Part shown: positions 9,208 to 18,058 of the stretch, piece after piece
Position numbering within the stretch: position 1 is the first letter of the stretch
Layout of the letters: every line of letters begins with the position of its first letter
Notes under the pieces: model-generated
What the model saw: the letters and a program-made list of their open reading frames with translations, nothing else
Databases searched by the model: none
What the model was told of the DNA's origin: nothing
Position numbers and translations under genes: made by a program
NCBI GenBank assembly: GCA_023146365.1
Contig: JAGLCE010000026.1
Span: 19,113 to 83,112 of the forward strand
Direction: 5' to 3'
DNA: 64,000 bases
Source: Endozoicomonadaceae bacterium
Lineage (GTDB): Bacteria > Pseudomonadota > Gammaproteobacteria > Pseudomonadales > Endozoicomonadaceae

Positions 9208-11166
9208 TTACAGCAGACTCAGCAGGGAATTGAACACCCGCTGCGCTGATGCAATCACCTGAGCACTGGCGGAATATACTTGCTCAGCACTCACCAAAAT
9301 CATGGCTTCTTCATCCAGATTGACGCCACTAACACTATTTCTTTCTGCCTGCGCTTTAATCAACAGGGAATGGCTAGTCTCCATCGACATCTTGGTTTGA
9401 AATGTCTGGACAGCCACCTGCCCCACCAGCCGGGTATAACCCTCAACTAGGCTGAATTCGCCACCGACAACATCACTGGCCTGCAAATCAGTCAGCTGTT
9501 TAGCGACCGTATTGTCACCGGGTGCTAATGCCATACCAGAAAACGCCAGTTGTGAAGGGTTGTCATTGACGACACGAATTTCCTCTCCCGCTCGCCGAGT
9601 GGGCTGCAGGAGATAAATCTCACCATTATTAAGAGTGCCACCATTAATCGTCAGCTGGAGCCCATCAAAATCAGCAAGGATAGCACCCGGTGGTGTAGTC
9701 GTTGGCACAGCACCAGAACCGACCTCATGCCCATCGGACTTACGGGTAATACGGTATTCTGATGTACCACCATTATCCGCAATACGCAATTCATAATCGC
9801 TGCTCGTCACCTGTGTAGAATCCTGTACGGACAACAGCATAGCGGCATCACTCCCAGGCACACTGCTAGCCACCTGTATCCGCTCAGATGCCGGAATACC
9901 ACTGAGTGGAAACTCCACGGTGTAAACATCACCATTTTGAATGCTGGAAGCATCAGTAAACAACGTCATCTCCATACCATCAAAAGAAGGTTTCGCCGAA
10001 GACAACGAAGCAACCGTACCACTGGCTACGCTGACGCTATCGGCACTGCGTACAATGTCATAATTCCCACCAACGACACTCATCACATATTCACCACCCA
10101 TAACCATGCTGGCCTGGTTGACGACGTTAACCCCGAACTGCGCAGAACCGGTATTTACATTAGACGACACCACGCGATCCATCGCCGATTGCCAATTGAC
10201 ATCCGACATCATCTGACTCGATGGCCAACCTTGTCGATCGCCAATATCGAATCCAGTCGAGAGAAGTTGGTTTATCTGATCCGAAAATACCATCGCCACC
10301 CGACCGATTTCATTAAGTGACACACTTAACACACTACTCTGAAACTCCTGAAAACCGCCGATGGTGCCACCCATATTGCCCGACATAGGCACAACAGAAG
10401 TCGAATTATCCAGCCCAATACCCACCATATTGGGATCCAGCGGATCATCAATCGCCTTTAGAGTGTTGTACTGAGTGTCCAATATCAGCGGATGGCCCAA
10501 GTTTGTATACACACTGGCCATGCCATTCCCCTGATTCAGTACAGTAATACCTATCAGGCCCGCTAACTCCTGCAGTGCATTATCCCGTAAATCCAATAGA
10601 TCATTAGGTTCACCACTCGTACTCGAAGCAGCTCTGATGCTTTGGTTGTACTCGGAAATACCGGCAATCAGAGAGTTGGCTTGCTGAATAGCCGCTACCA
10701 TCTGCTCCTTCAACAGGCTGGACTGCTGCTCTAGCTGTTCAGTCACGGAGTGAAATTGCTGTGACAGTGAGCCTGCTTCACTGATAATATTTTGGCGTAC
10801 TACTGACGAAAGCGGATCAACCGTCGCAGCATTAACAGCTGAAAAGAACTTTCCTAGGCCTTCCGTGACCACGGAACCTTCATTACCTAGGTAGCTGTCC
10901 AGTGAAGACATATAACCGGCCGCGGTGGCCTTCTGGCTATGTAAAGTAAAGGTGTCTCGAATTTGAGAGGTAAGAAATTCATTATTAATCCGGCGGACAC
11001 TACCTGTCGTCACACCATTCCCAGTAGCACTGCTTGGCGCATTATAAAGCCGTACATCCTGACGCGTAAAACCCGGCGTATTAACATTAGTGACATTGTG
11101 AGCACTGGTCTCCATCATTTTTTGGGAGGCCATGATCCCGCTTTTACCAATTTCCAGCAAACTCAT
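9208..11166 (-). CDS. flgK: Hook-filament junction protein FlgK (HAP1)
   Basis: FlgK is the first adaptor on the hook and is exported with chaperone FlgN. The 652-residue protein starts with the conserved LLEIGKSGIMASQKMMETSAHNVTNVNTPGFTRQ block. It ends with VSGVNLDEEAMILVSAEQVYSASAQVIASAQRVFNSLL, the paired N/C helices shared by rod, hook and HAP proteins. Its length is within the usual range of 550-680. It lies 15 bp upstream of flgL in the operon. Confidence 0.95.
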   Translation of the reverse strand: MSLLEIGKSGIMASQKMMETSAHNVTNVNTPGFTRQDVRLYNAPSSATGNGVTTGSVRRINNEFLTSQIRDTFTLHSQKATAAGYMSSLDSYLGNEGSVVTEGLGKFFSAVNAATVDPLSSVVRQNIISEAGSLSQQFHSVTEQLEQQSSLLKEQMVAAIQQANSLIAGISEYNQSIRAASSTSGEPNDLLDLRDNALQELAGLIGITVLNQGNGMASVYTNLGHPLILDTQYNTLKAIDDPLDPNMVGIGLDNSTSVVPMSGNMGGTIGGFQEFQSSVLSVSLNEIGRVAMVFSDQINQLLSTGFDIGDRQGWPSSQMMSDVNWQSAMDRVVSSNVNTGSAQFGVNVVNQASMVMGGEYVMSVVGGNYDIVRSADSVSVASGTVASLSSAKPSFDGMEMTLFTDASSIQNGDVYTVEFPLSGIPASERIQVASSVPGSDAAMLLSVQDSTQVTSSDYELRIADNGGTSEYRITRKSDGHEVGSGAVPTTTPPGAILADFDGLQLTINGGTLNNGEIYLLQPTRRAGEEIRVVNDNPSQLAFSGMALAPGDNTVAKQLTDLQASDVVGGEFSLVEGYTRLVGQVAVQTFQTKMSMETSHSLLIKAQAERNSVSGVNLDEEAMILVSAEQVYSASAQVIASAQRVFNSLLSLL

Positions 11167-11192
11167 TATTGTATTCCCTTACCACACCCAAA

Positions 11193-11540
11193 TTAGATCG
11201 ATTGATCAAGCAGGGCGCCTTTCCGATGATCGCCATCCACACCCGAATCCTGCTCATAGCCGAACTGACGCATCATCACATCAGCAAGACCAAAGGAGCC
11301 AGTATTGCTCATCTCTGACGCAAGACGGCTGTCCATCAGCGAGTAAAACGTCGACATATCGGAACCGCCCATCAGATCATCCTCGCCAACCAGTGTTTCA
11401 TTGGCTGCTCTGGCACTCTTGAGCATCATATTGATAAACAACGACTCAAACGCCTTCGTCGCCTGCTCCATGGTTTTAGGTTTGTTTTTATAGGTCAGTA
11501 CATCGGCGCCTGACACCATGCTTGAGCTATCAATATTCAT
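11193..11540 (-). CDS. flgJ: Single-domain FlgJ, rod-cap part only (no muramidase domain)
   Basis: In most gammaproteobacteria FlgJ is a protein of 300 residues or more: an N-terminal rod-assembly scaffold fused to a C-terminal peptidoglycan hydrolase. This gene encodes only 115 residues. The scaffold part is clear (KTMEQATKAFESLFINMMLKSARAANE, then LMGGSDMSTFYSLMDSRLASEMSNTGSFGLADVMMRQF) and the hydrolase is absent. The stop at 11193 is followed 26 bp later by the flgK start, so there is no room for a frameshifted remainder. The rod must be threaded through peptidoglycan by an enzyme encoded elsewhere. Confidence 0.92.
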   Translation of the reverse strand: MNIDSSSMVSGADVLTYKNKPKTMEQATKAFESLFINMMLKSARAANETLVGEDDLMGGSDMSTFYSLMDSRLASEMSNTGSFGLADVMMRQFGYEQDSGVDGDHRKGALLDQSI

Positions 11541-11549
11541 TCTTGAGCC

Positions 11550-12659
11550 TCATATGACAATAAACTCTGCTTTTAGCGCACCGGCCTGTTTCAAGGCCTG
11601 CAGAATCGACATCAAATCCGCAGGGGATGCACCGACACTATTGATGGCCGAAATAATATCCTGCAAGGATGTTGATTCTGGCATCTTGAACAGCGCTCCT
11701 TCCCGCTCAATAGTCACTTCATTTTTCGGTATCGTTATAGTTTCACCGTATGAGTCCTCGTTAGGCTGACTGACTTCGGCCCCCTCAGTGATCGTGACAA
11801 TCAGGCTGCCATGACTGACCGCCGCCGGCCGTACCGTGACATGCTGTCCAATAACCACCGTGCCGGTACGGGAGTTGAAGATCACTCGAGCCGGCGGTGC
11901 AGCTGCATTAATATTCAGATTTTCCAACACCGACATAAACGTCACACGCTTGCTACTGTTCAAAGGTGCGGCAACCACAATGGACGTACCGTCACGAGCC
12001 ATTGCTACATCTGGACCAAACTTGTGATTCACTGCTTGAACGATCTGACGAGCTGTGCTGAATCCAGGTTCACGCAGATTCAAAACAATTTCCCGATTGG
12101 TAGTAAAACTGCTCGGCACGCCGCGCTCAACAATCGCACCACTAGGAATGCGAGCAACAGTCAAAGTATTGATTTTCACACTAGTGCCTCCGATGCTAGC
12201 ACTTGCGCCATCAAGCACAAGATCGCCCTGGGCAATAGCGTAAACTTCACCATCAATCCCCTTCAGTCTCGTCATCAACAACGTACCGCCATTGAGACTC
12301 TTGGAATCTCCAATAGAAGAAACGCTGATATCGATATGCTGCCCAGGTCGTACGAATGGCGTTAGCGTAGCGTGGACTGAAACAGCAGCAATATTCTTGG
12401 ATTTGAAATCAGCCCCTGATTGCGCAATCCCGAACTTCCGTAATAAATTTTTCAGGGACTGATCAGTAAATTCAGACGATTTATCACCGGTGCCACTGAG
12501 CCCTACCACCAACCCATAACCAATCAACGGGTTATTACGCACACCCTGAACATCGACAAGATCCAATAGACGCTCAGCTTTTACCGATACCGAAGTCAGC
12601 AATAAGAACAATAAGAACAGCCTCAACAACAACGTCGTTTGTCGTTTTAATACATCCAT
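11550..12659 (-). CDS. flgI: Flagellar P-ring protein FlgI
   Basis: FlgI forms the bushing ring around the rod in peptidoglycan. The 369-residue precursor has an N-terminal hydrophobic signal (LLLRLFLLFLLLTSVSVKA) with a likely cleavage after Ala. The FlgI core follows: ERLLDLVDVQGVRNNPLIGYG, GLVVGLSGTGDKSSE and the C-terminal NEVTIEREGALFKMPES region. It lies between flgH and flgJ, as in most flagellar clusters. FlgA encoded at 18059-18793 is its chaperone. Confidence 0.95.
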   Translation of the reverse strand: MDVLKRQTTLLLRLFLLFLLLTSVSVKAERLLDLVDVQGVRNNPLIGYGLVVGLSGTGDKSSEFTDQSLKNLLRKFGIAQSGADFKSKNIAAVSVHATLTPFVRPGQHIDISVSSIGDSKSLNGGTLLMTRLKGIDGEVYAIAQGDLVLDGASASIGGTSVKINTLTVARIPSGAIVERGVPSSFTTNREIVLNLREPGFSTARQIVQAVNHKFGPDVAMARDGTSIVVAAPLNSSKRVTFMSVLENLNINAAAPPARVIFNSRTGTVVIGQHVTVRPAAVSHGSLIVTITEGAEVSQPNEDSYGETITIPKNEVTIEREGALFKMPESTSLQDIISAINSVGASPADLMSILQALKQAGALKAEFIVI

Positions 12660-12679
12660 GTCTATAACAACTCCTTAGC

Positions 12680-13393
12680 CTAAAACGGAAAAAATGGACT
12701 GTTTAATATCTTCATCAACCATCCTGGCTCGTGAACACTCTCCTCGTACCCAACCCCTGAATACGTGATTCTTGCCTCCGCCAAACGCCGCGATGACACC
12801 TCATTATTGGTATCAATATCTTCTGGTCTAACCAGACCACTCAAACGAACAAATTCAGCTTCATTATTCAGTTTCAGCCATTTCTCACCTTCAACCCGCA
12901 ACGCACCACTACTCATGACATCCATCACCTGAACGGTGACATAACCACTTTGAATACTGTAGCCCCTGGATAGCTCCGAATTACCGGTAAAATTTCTGTT
13001 AGGCGCAACATTGAATGCCAGTGAATGCTTGCCACCCAACCAATCAGCCCCCTTTTGACCAAAGATGACGGGGTCCGCCACGCTGATAGTTCCTCGCTTG
13101 TCCATAGTCGTATTGGAATCCTTGGTCATCCGAGTACCACCTTCCAATTTTATCGTGAGAATATCCCCAGTACGGTAAGCTCTGCGATCAGAAAACAATT
13201 GCATAGAATCGCCTTTGCTAAACAGACTGCCGTTATGCTCAACAGACCTATTGACGACTGGCTGCTTTGATTTCTGTACCACAGCCTGTTTCGCCTTCGG
13301 TAAATCTCTCAGTATTTTCTGCTGGGGAGCCGTGGAACAACCGACTAATGCCACCAAACCAATAAACATCAAACAATAAATATCAATTCTCAT
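12680..13393 (-). CDS. flgH: Flagellar L-ring lipoprotein FlgH
   Basis: FlgH makes the outer-membrane ring. The 237-residue precursor has a type II signal peptide with lipobox LVGC, the lipidated cysteine being residue 19. Downstream motifs LFSDRRAYRTGDILTIKLEGGTRMTKD and the C-terminal RPEDIDTNNEVSSRRLAEARITYSG are diagnostic of FlgH. It starts 2 bp after flgG and precedes flgI by 20 bp. Confidence 0.95.
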   Translation of the reverse strand: MRIDIYCLMFIGLVALVGCSTAPQQKILRDLPKAKQAVVQKSKQPVVNRSVEHNGSLFSKGDSMQLFSDRRAYRTGDILTIKLEGGTRMTKDSNTTMDKRGTISVADPVIFGQKGADWLGGKHSLAFNVAPNRNFTGNSELSRGYSIQSGYVTVQVMDVMSSGALRVEGEKWLKLNNEAEFVRLSGLVRPEDIDTNNEVSSRRLAEARITYSGVGYEESVHEPGWLMKILNSPFFPF

Positions 13394-13395
13394 AA

Positions 13396-14184
13396 TTAGC
13401 CCAACGACTGATTGGCAAATTGCATCATCTGATCGACAGCAGAAATGACCTTGGAATTCATCTCATAAGCACGCTGCACCGAAATCATGTTGACCAGTTC
13501 TTCAACTGCACTAACGTTGGACATTTCCAGAGTAAACTGCGAGATTTTTCCAACACCCGTAGCACCCGACAGATTCTCTGCCGGTGCGCCACTAGCATCG
13601 GTTTCAATATACATATTGCCACCTTTTGCCTGAAGGCCGGCTGGGTTGACGAACGTAATCAATGGAATCTGTCCGAGATCAACCGGCCCGATGACACCTG
13701 GCACGGCAGCACTCACAGTGCCATCGTCGCTGACAGTAATAGATGTTGCATCATTGGGAATTTGTATACCTGGCTCTAGGGGCAGACCGTTAGCGGTCAC
13801 AATCATACCCTCATCATTCATGTGAAACTGTCCGTTACGGGTATAGGCCTGTGACCCATCCCCCATAGAGACTTGGAAAAAACCACGACCAACCACCGCC
13901 ATGTCCAGTGCTTGCTCGGTCGTCTGGAAATCCCCATTGGTGAATATTTTTTGAGTGCCCGTGACCCGAACACCCGTACCTATCTGCATTCCGGAAGGGA
14001 GAATGTGTTGCTGATCCGCTAACGCTCCAGGCTGTTTTTCAATGTTATAGAAAAGGTCTTCAAAACTGACCCGGTCACGTTTGAAACCAACGGTGCTGAC
14101 GTTAGCGAGATTGTTAGAAATCGTCGCCATTTGGCGATCCTGAGCCGCTAAGCCAGTTTTACTGATCCATAAAGCCGGATTCAT
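13396..14184 (-). CDS. flgG: Distal rod protein FlgG
   Basis: FlgG forms the distal rod that drives the hook. The product is 262 residues, the standard length. It carries the shared rod/hook N-terminal motif (SKTGLAAQDRQMATISNNLANVSTVGFKRDR) and the C-terminal SNVSAVEELVNMISVQRAYEMNSKVISAVDQMMQFANQ. It sits between flgF and flgH in the operon. It differs from flgF by length and by the FEDLFYN segment seen in FlgG. Confidence 0.95.
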   Translation of the reverse strand: MNPALWISKTGLAAQDRQMATISNNLANVSTVGFKRDRVSFEDLFYNIEKQPGALADQQHILPSGMQIGTGVRVTGTQKIFTNGDFQTTEQALDMAVVGRGFFQVSMGDGSQAYTRNGQFHMNDEGMIVTANGLPLEPGIQIPNDATSITVSDDGTVSAAVPGVIGPVDLGQIPLITFVNPAGLQAKGGNMYIETDASGAPAENLSGATGVGKISQFTLEMSNVSAVEELVNMISVQRAYEMNSKVISAVDQMMQFANQSLG

Positions 14185-14202
14185 CGTCTATGTACCTCCC
14201 TG

Positions 14203-14943
14203 TTATTCCATGCGAAGCAACTGGTCGCCACTGGCTGCCAGCGTTTCCGCTGCCTTCATCACCTTGAACTGAAGCTCAAACTGCCGTGACAGGTTCATGA
14301 ACTGAATCATTTCCTCAACCGCATTGACATTGCTGCTTTCCAGATAACCAGTCTTGACAGTAACGGAGGCATCCTTATCCTCCTCCGTTCCGTCAATGCG
14401 TCGAAACAGACCGTCCTCTCCCTTGATAATCTCTTTGGGATCTGGATTGACAAGCTTAATCTGACCTATCACCACCGGCGTACTCCTCCCAATGCCGGTC
14501 GGTATAACAGAGACCATTCCATCACCGCCAATCTCAAGGTGACGGTGTGCTGGAATAGTGATATCGCCACCATTGCCGACAATCAGACGACCACTACTGG
14601 TTATCAGCTTGCCTTTCTCATCAAAACTTAAATGACCTGCTCGGGTATAAGCGTCCTTCCCATCGTCATCTTGAACGACCATCCAACCTTCATCCGCAAT
14701 CGCAAGATCAAGGTTACGCCCAGTATGAATAGCAGTCCCTGAACCCATGGCGCTGCTGGTGCCCGTTGCTACGGTCATCACTCGACTATGATGTCCATCC
14801 CCTTGAAGCGGCGCAGCTATGGAATGGACAAAGTCTTTACGAAACCCTCGACTGTTCAGGTTAGCCAGATTGTTGGCATGCACCTGCTGCGCCTTCATGG
14901 CCCGAGTCACACCTGAAAAAGCGATGTATAAAGACTTATCCAT
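14203..14943 (-). CDS. flgF: Proximal rod protein FlgF
   Basis: FlgF is one of the proximal rod subunits. The 246-residue protein starts MDKSLYIAFSGVTRAMKAQQVHANNLANLNSRGFR and ends with SNVNAVEEMIQFMNLSRQFELQFKVMKAAET, both characteristic. It is located between flgE and flgG with short spacers of 40 and 18 bp. Confidence 0.95.
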   Translation of the reverse strand: MDKSLYIAFSGVTRAMKAQQVHANNLANLNSRGFRKDFVHSIAAPLQGDGHHSRVMTVATGTSSAMGSGTAIHTGRNLDLAIADEGWMVVQDDDGKDAYTRAGHLSFDEKGKLITSSGRLIVGNGGDITIPAHRHLEIGGDGMVSVIPTGIGRSTPVVIGQIKLVNPDPKEIIKGEDGLFRRIDGTEEDKDASVTVKTGYLESSNVNAVEEMIQFMNLSRQFELQFKVMKAAETLAASGDQLLRME

Positions 14944-14983
14944 GTCACTCTCTCCTGCCTACCCCATCATCAGATGGTATTCA

Positions 14984-16210
14984 TCAGACGATATTCATCA
15001 GTGTCTGAGTCAGACTGCTAGATGTTTCAATGGTCTTGGCGTTAGATTGATAGTTACGCTGAGCTTCTATGAGTTGCACTAATTCAATCGACAGGTCAAC
15101 ATTGGATAATTCCAAAGCGCCCGCTTCCAGAACACCCAGTGTTCCACTTCCAGCTAAACCAAAATTAGGTGCACCAGAATTACTACCTGCTCGCCACAAA
15201 CTGTCTCCAATCGGCTCCAAGCCCTGGTTGTTGACAAATTCTGCGAGAACAATTTTTCCCCGACTCAGCGTCTGACCATTAGAGTAATTGGCCAGAACAG
15301 CTCCCCCGTCACCGATCTGGAGTCCTGTCATTTTTCCCGGAGGATAGCCGTCCTGAGTCGCCTGATTAACCGACGAAACGATACCCAGCTGTGACGCACC
15401 GGTAAGATCCAATTCAATGCTTATCGGATCGACACCACCACCTATCGATGCCGCTGGAATGTTCAGTGTATAAGCGCCATTACCCGCAGATACCTGACCA
15501 TTACTTTCAAAGTTTATTACCGATGTGCTGGTAAGATCCGCGCCATCCACTTGATAATGAATGTCCCACTGATTAGGGAGTGTCTGATCTTTAGAAAAAT
15601 ACAGACCTACCGAGTGGGGCTTACCGACGCTGTCATAGATATTAAATGCCATGGTGGTGTTATAACTAGTGGGATCAGATGAATTAAAAGTGGTAACCGA
15701 AGGGACTACACTACGGGCGTCCAGATTAATGACACCTTCTAGGCTCGTTGTGACCTTGGCCGGCATATCGGCCTGACTTATCTGAAGATCTTTCATACTC
15801 CCGGACAATATGTTACCAGCAGCATCTGCAGCGAAACCCTGCAACCGGTTGCCCATATTGTCGACAATATAATTATCACTATTCATCTCAAAATAACCCG
15901 CACGACTGTACAGGTTTGAACCATTGTCGTTCACAACAAAAAAGCCATTCCCCGATATCGCCATATCCAGAGCCCCATTGGTATAACTGAGGCTACCTTC
16001 CTGAAAACTCTGCTTGATAGCCGCTACCTTCACACCAGAGCCATTGACCGTACCGGCGCTACCGCCACTCAACGAGGAGGCATAGACATCCGAAAACTCT
16101 GTCCGTGATCCCTTGAACCCTATCGTATTTGAGTTGGCAATATTATTACTGACCACATCAAGGTCCTGCTTTGCTGCTTTCATACCGCTCAAACCAATGC
16201 CGAATGACAT
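14984..16210 (-). CDS. flgE: Flagellar hook protein FlgE
   Basis: FlgE is the subunit of the hook, the universal joint. The 408-residue protein begins MSFGIGLSGMKAAKQDLDVVSNNIANSNTIGFKGSR and ends VDLSIELVQLIEAQRNYQSNAKTIETSSSLTQTLMNIV. Between these D0 helices is the variable D1/D2 region, with the family pattern NLDARSVVP and YDSVGKPHSVGLYF. The ribosome site AAGGAGG lies just upstream. Hook length would be set by FliK encoded at 21993-23273. Confidence 0.96.
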   Translation of the reverse strand: MSFGIGLSGMKAAKQDLDVVSNNIANSNTIGFKGSRTEFSDVYASSLSGGSAGTVNGSGVKVAAIKQSFQEGSLSYTNGALDMAISGNGFFVVNDNGSNLYSRAGYFEMNSDNYIVDNMGNRLQGFAADAAGNILSGSMKDLQISQADMPAKVTTSLEGVINLDARSVVPSVTTFNSSDPTSYNTTMAFNIYDSVGKPHSVGLYFSKDQTLPNQWDIHYQVDGADLTSTSVINFESNGQVSAGNGAYTLNIPAASIGGGVDPISIELDLTGASQLGIVSSVNQATQDGYPPGKMTGLQIGDGGAVLANYSNGQTLSRGKIVLAEFVNNQGLEPIGDSLWRAGSNSGAPNFGLAGSGTLGVLEAGALELSNVDLSIELVQLIEAQRNYQSNAKTIETSSSLTQTLMNIV

Positions 16211-16272
16211 GGCGTACCTCCTTCTTTAACGTTACTAATAAATACTGCTACTGCAGTTTCCCTTACTCGTTA

Positions 16273-16929
16273 TCACTGTATTTTGCTAATCTGCGAGACG
16301 GGAATTGCCCCAATACCCGCAAGGTTAAGCTCTATATCCTTTCCACCACCGGGTATCACCACGCTATTCACTTTCGCATTCAAAGCGACGGGAACGGACT
16401 GCTCTGTTGTCCCGTTCACTGCTATAGCAGACACTGAATACACACCTTCCGGCAGGTCATCCGTTGTGAATGGCACACTGCCTGAGACCTGTGCGCCAAG
16501 ATCCATAGTTTTCACCACATCTCCTTGGGCATTATGAATAAACATCTGGACATTTTCGGCAGACCCCGGCATCCGCACTTCACCCGCTATGGTGCCGCTG
16601 CTTTCAAGTTCCATAATATTGGCAGAGACTGTTACCGTTTTACCGACTAGGTCGGTTGCCTGCATCGCCTGCGAATACTGCATCGAGCTGACTAGGCCGG
16701 CAATCTGGCTGTTGAGGTTGCTCAGATTGTCCACGCTGGTAATCTGGGCCAACTGTGCAACAAAATCACTGCTGCTCTGAGGATTCAGAGGATCCTGATT
16801 ATTGATCTCCGCCAGCAACATCTGCATGAACTCTTCTTGACCCATTTGGCTAGCGCCAGCTGTACCGCTAACGCCCTTAGTACCTGAAGAGGATGGGCTA
16901 CCTGCTAGCCCGGTAATATCTAGTGCCAT
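16273..16929 (-). CDS. flgD: Hook-cap/scaffold protein FlgD
   Basis: FlgD caps the growing hook and is lost when the hook is complete. The 218-residue protein has the signature MGQEEFMQMLLAEINNQDPLNPQSSSDFVAQLAQ near its N-terminus, and beta-rich FLG/FN3-like repeats in the rest (GEVRMPGSAENVQMFIHNAQGDVV). It is placed between flgC and flgE as in canonical operons. Confidence 0.95.
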   Translation of the reverse strand: MALDITGLAGSPSSSGTKGVSGTAGASQMGQEEFMQMLLAEINNQDPLNPQSSSDFVAQLAQITSVDNLSNLNSQIAGLVSSMQYSQAMQATDLVGKTVTVSANIMELESSGTIAGEVRMPGSAENVQMFIHNAQGDVVKTMDLGAQVSGSVPFTTDDLPEGVYSVSAIAVNGTTEQSVPVALNAKVNSVVIPGGGKDIELNLAGIGAIPVSQISKIQ

Positions 16930-16939
16930 GACGACCTCC

Positions 16940-17371
16940 TTATTGTCCCAGCGCCAGCAGCCGCTGCTGCATTTTCTTGGCGGTCGACATTAGCTCGACA
17001 CTGCTCTGGTAACTGCGCGATGCTGACATCATGTCAGCCATTTCACCGATCATGTTGACTTTTGGGAAAAACACATATCCATCCACATCGGATAAAGGAT
17101 GATCCGGCATATAACGACGGTCTTCATTCGATGCTGCGATTTCCATAATTTCACTGACCATCACCTTGCCGATCGATGAACTCGAAGCATCCATCGAACG
17201 GAGTTGATCATCAAAGACCAACGAAAATACGGGTTTGCGTGCTTTGTAAGCATCGCCTGCTGTAGTCCCAGCGCTTTCCGCATTAGCCATATTACTGGCT
17301 ATCGTATTGAGTCGAATGGTCTGCGCCGTAGCAGCCGATCCGGCAATGGTAAAAATATCACTCAGCGACAT
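16940..17371 (-). CDS. flgC: Proximal rod protein FlgC
   Basis: FlgC is a proximal rod subunit of 143 residues. Motifs include FTIAGSAATAQTIRLNTIASNMANAES at the N-terminus, YMPDHPLSDVDGYVFFPKVNM in the middle and EMADMMSASRSYQSSVELMSTAKKM at the C-terminus. All match the family. It is 20 bp after flgB and 10 bp before flgD. Confidence 0.95.
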   Translation of the reverse strand: MSLSDIFTIAGSAATAQTIRLNTIASNMANAESAGTTAGDAYKARKPVFSLVFDDQLRSMDASSSSIGKVMVSEIMEIAASNEDRRYMPDHPLSDVDGYVFFPKVNMIGEMADMMSASRSYQSSVELMSTAKKMQQRLLALGQ

Positions 17372-17391
17372 ACCTGACCTTGACCTCCCTG

Positions 17392-17778
17392 TTAGCGCCC
17401 GTTGATCGCTCTGTCGAGCCCTTTGAATTTCATATTGAGAAAAGTGACGCTGGTCTGAAAATCCAACGTATTCCTGGAAAACGCCGCCTGCTCAACGCCG
17501 AGTTCGACTGTATTGCCAGACGTTCCCTGCTGATTGGGAATACGGTATTGCGTCTTCCCCGTAGCTGACTGCCCAAGCAAAGCCATATGGCGATTATCCG
17601 TCGGTTGCATCGACATGATATTCTCCAACGTATGATCGAATGAAAATATCGTATCCTTCGCTTTAAAGTTTGGAGTATCCACATTGGCCAAGTTACTGGC
17701 CAATACGGTGCTTCGCTGTACTCTGAATTGCAGGGCTTTAGGGTGAATACCAAGCACTTGTTCAAAATCAATCCCCAT
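17392..17778 (-). CDS. flgB: Proximal rod protein FlgB
   Basis: FlgB is a proximal rod subunit and the first gene of the flgB-to-flgL operon. With the ATG at 17778 it has 128 residues and begins MGIDFEQVLGIHPKALQFRVQRSTVLASNLANVDTPNFKA, as expected. An in-frame upstream extension to 17838 overlaps the candidate sigma54 promoter and lacks family similarity, so I rejected it. The C-terminal NTLDFQTSVTFLNMKFKGLDRAINGR is typical. Confidence 0.94.
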   Translation of the reverse strand: MGIDFEQVLGIHPKALQFRVQRSTVLASNLANVDTPNFKAKDTIFSFDHTLENIMSMQPTDNRHMALLGQSATGKTQYRIPNQQGTSGNTVELGVEQAAFSRNTLDFQTSVTFLNMKFKGLDRAINGR

Positions 17779-17825
17779 AATGACATCCTGTCTGCTAGGG
17801 TGATAACGGTTGTCTACGTAACTAC

Positions 17826-17843
17826 ATGCCAGAACCATGCCAG
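17826..17843 (-). promoter_or_regulatory. Candidate sigma54 promoter of the flgB operon
   Basis: On the minus strand TGGCATG is followed by GTTC and TGGCA. The GG (plus positions 40-41 of 17800) and GC (28-29) are exactly 10 nt apart, the defining -24/-12 spacing of sigma54 promoters. The downstream element has TGGCA where TTGCA is consensus. It lies about 50 bp upstream of the flgB ATG. Control by the FlrC-like activator at 39-1379 would fit the polar-flagellum hierarchy. Confidence 0.6.
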
Positions 17844-17977
17844 ATTTGATTTCTCCAAAGACCCCACACCAAACTTTCTCCGACAGACGCCACCAACACC
17901 CGTCTCAGAGCAATTCCTATTTAAAATTATTCGGACTTGCAGATAACCGGTCGTGAGGTATCTTGATAGGAAGGGCT

Positions 17978-18032
17978 GGATCATGCGGAATCTATTTTCC
18001 GCATGATCCGATAAAGCGGAAAATAGATTCCG
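17978..18032. repeat. Overlapping inverted repeats (two mutually exclusive hairpins)
   Basis: A perfect 13-bp inverted repeat lies at 17978-17990 and 17997-18009, with a 6-nt loop. A second perfect 17-bp inverted repeat uses part of the first: 17986-18002 pairs with 18016-18032. The two folds compete for the same bases. The structure sits between divergent flgB and flgA and ends 26 bp before the flgA ATG, with no U tract. It could be an RNA switch in the flgA leader or a remnant of a palindromic mobile repeat. Confidence 0.85.
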
Positions 18033-18058
18033 GACACAACCGATTCAATGGGCAAAGA

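Noticed and set aside
11811..12365. 184-codon plus-strand frame over flgI
   Set aside because: Antisense to the conserved FlgI sequence, with no ribosome site and no recognisable family.
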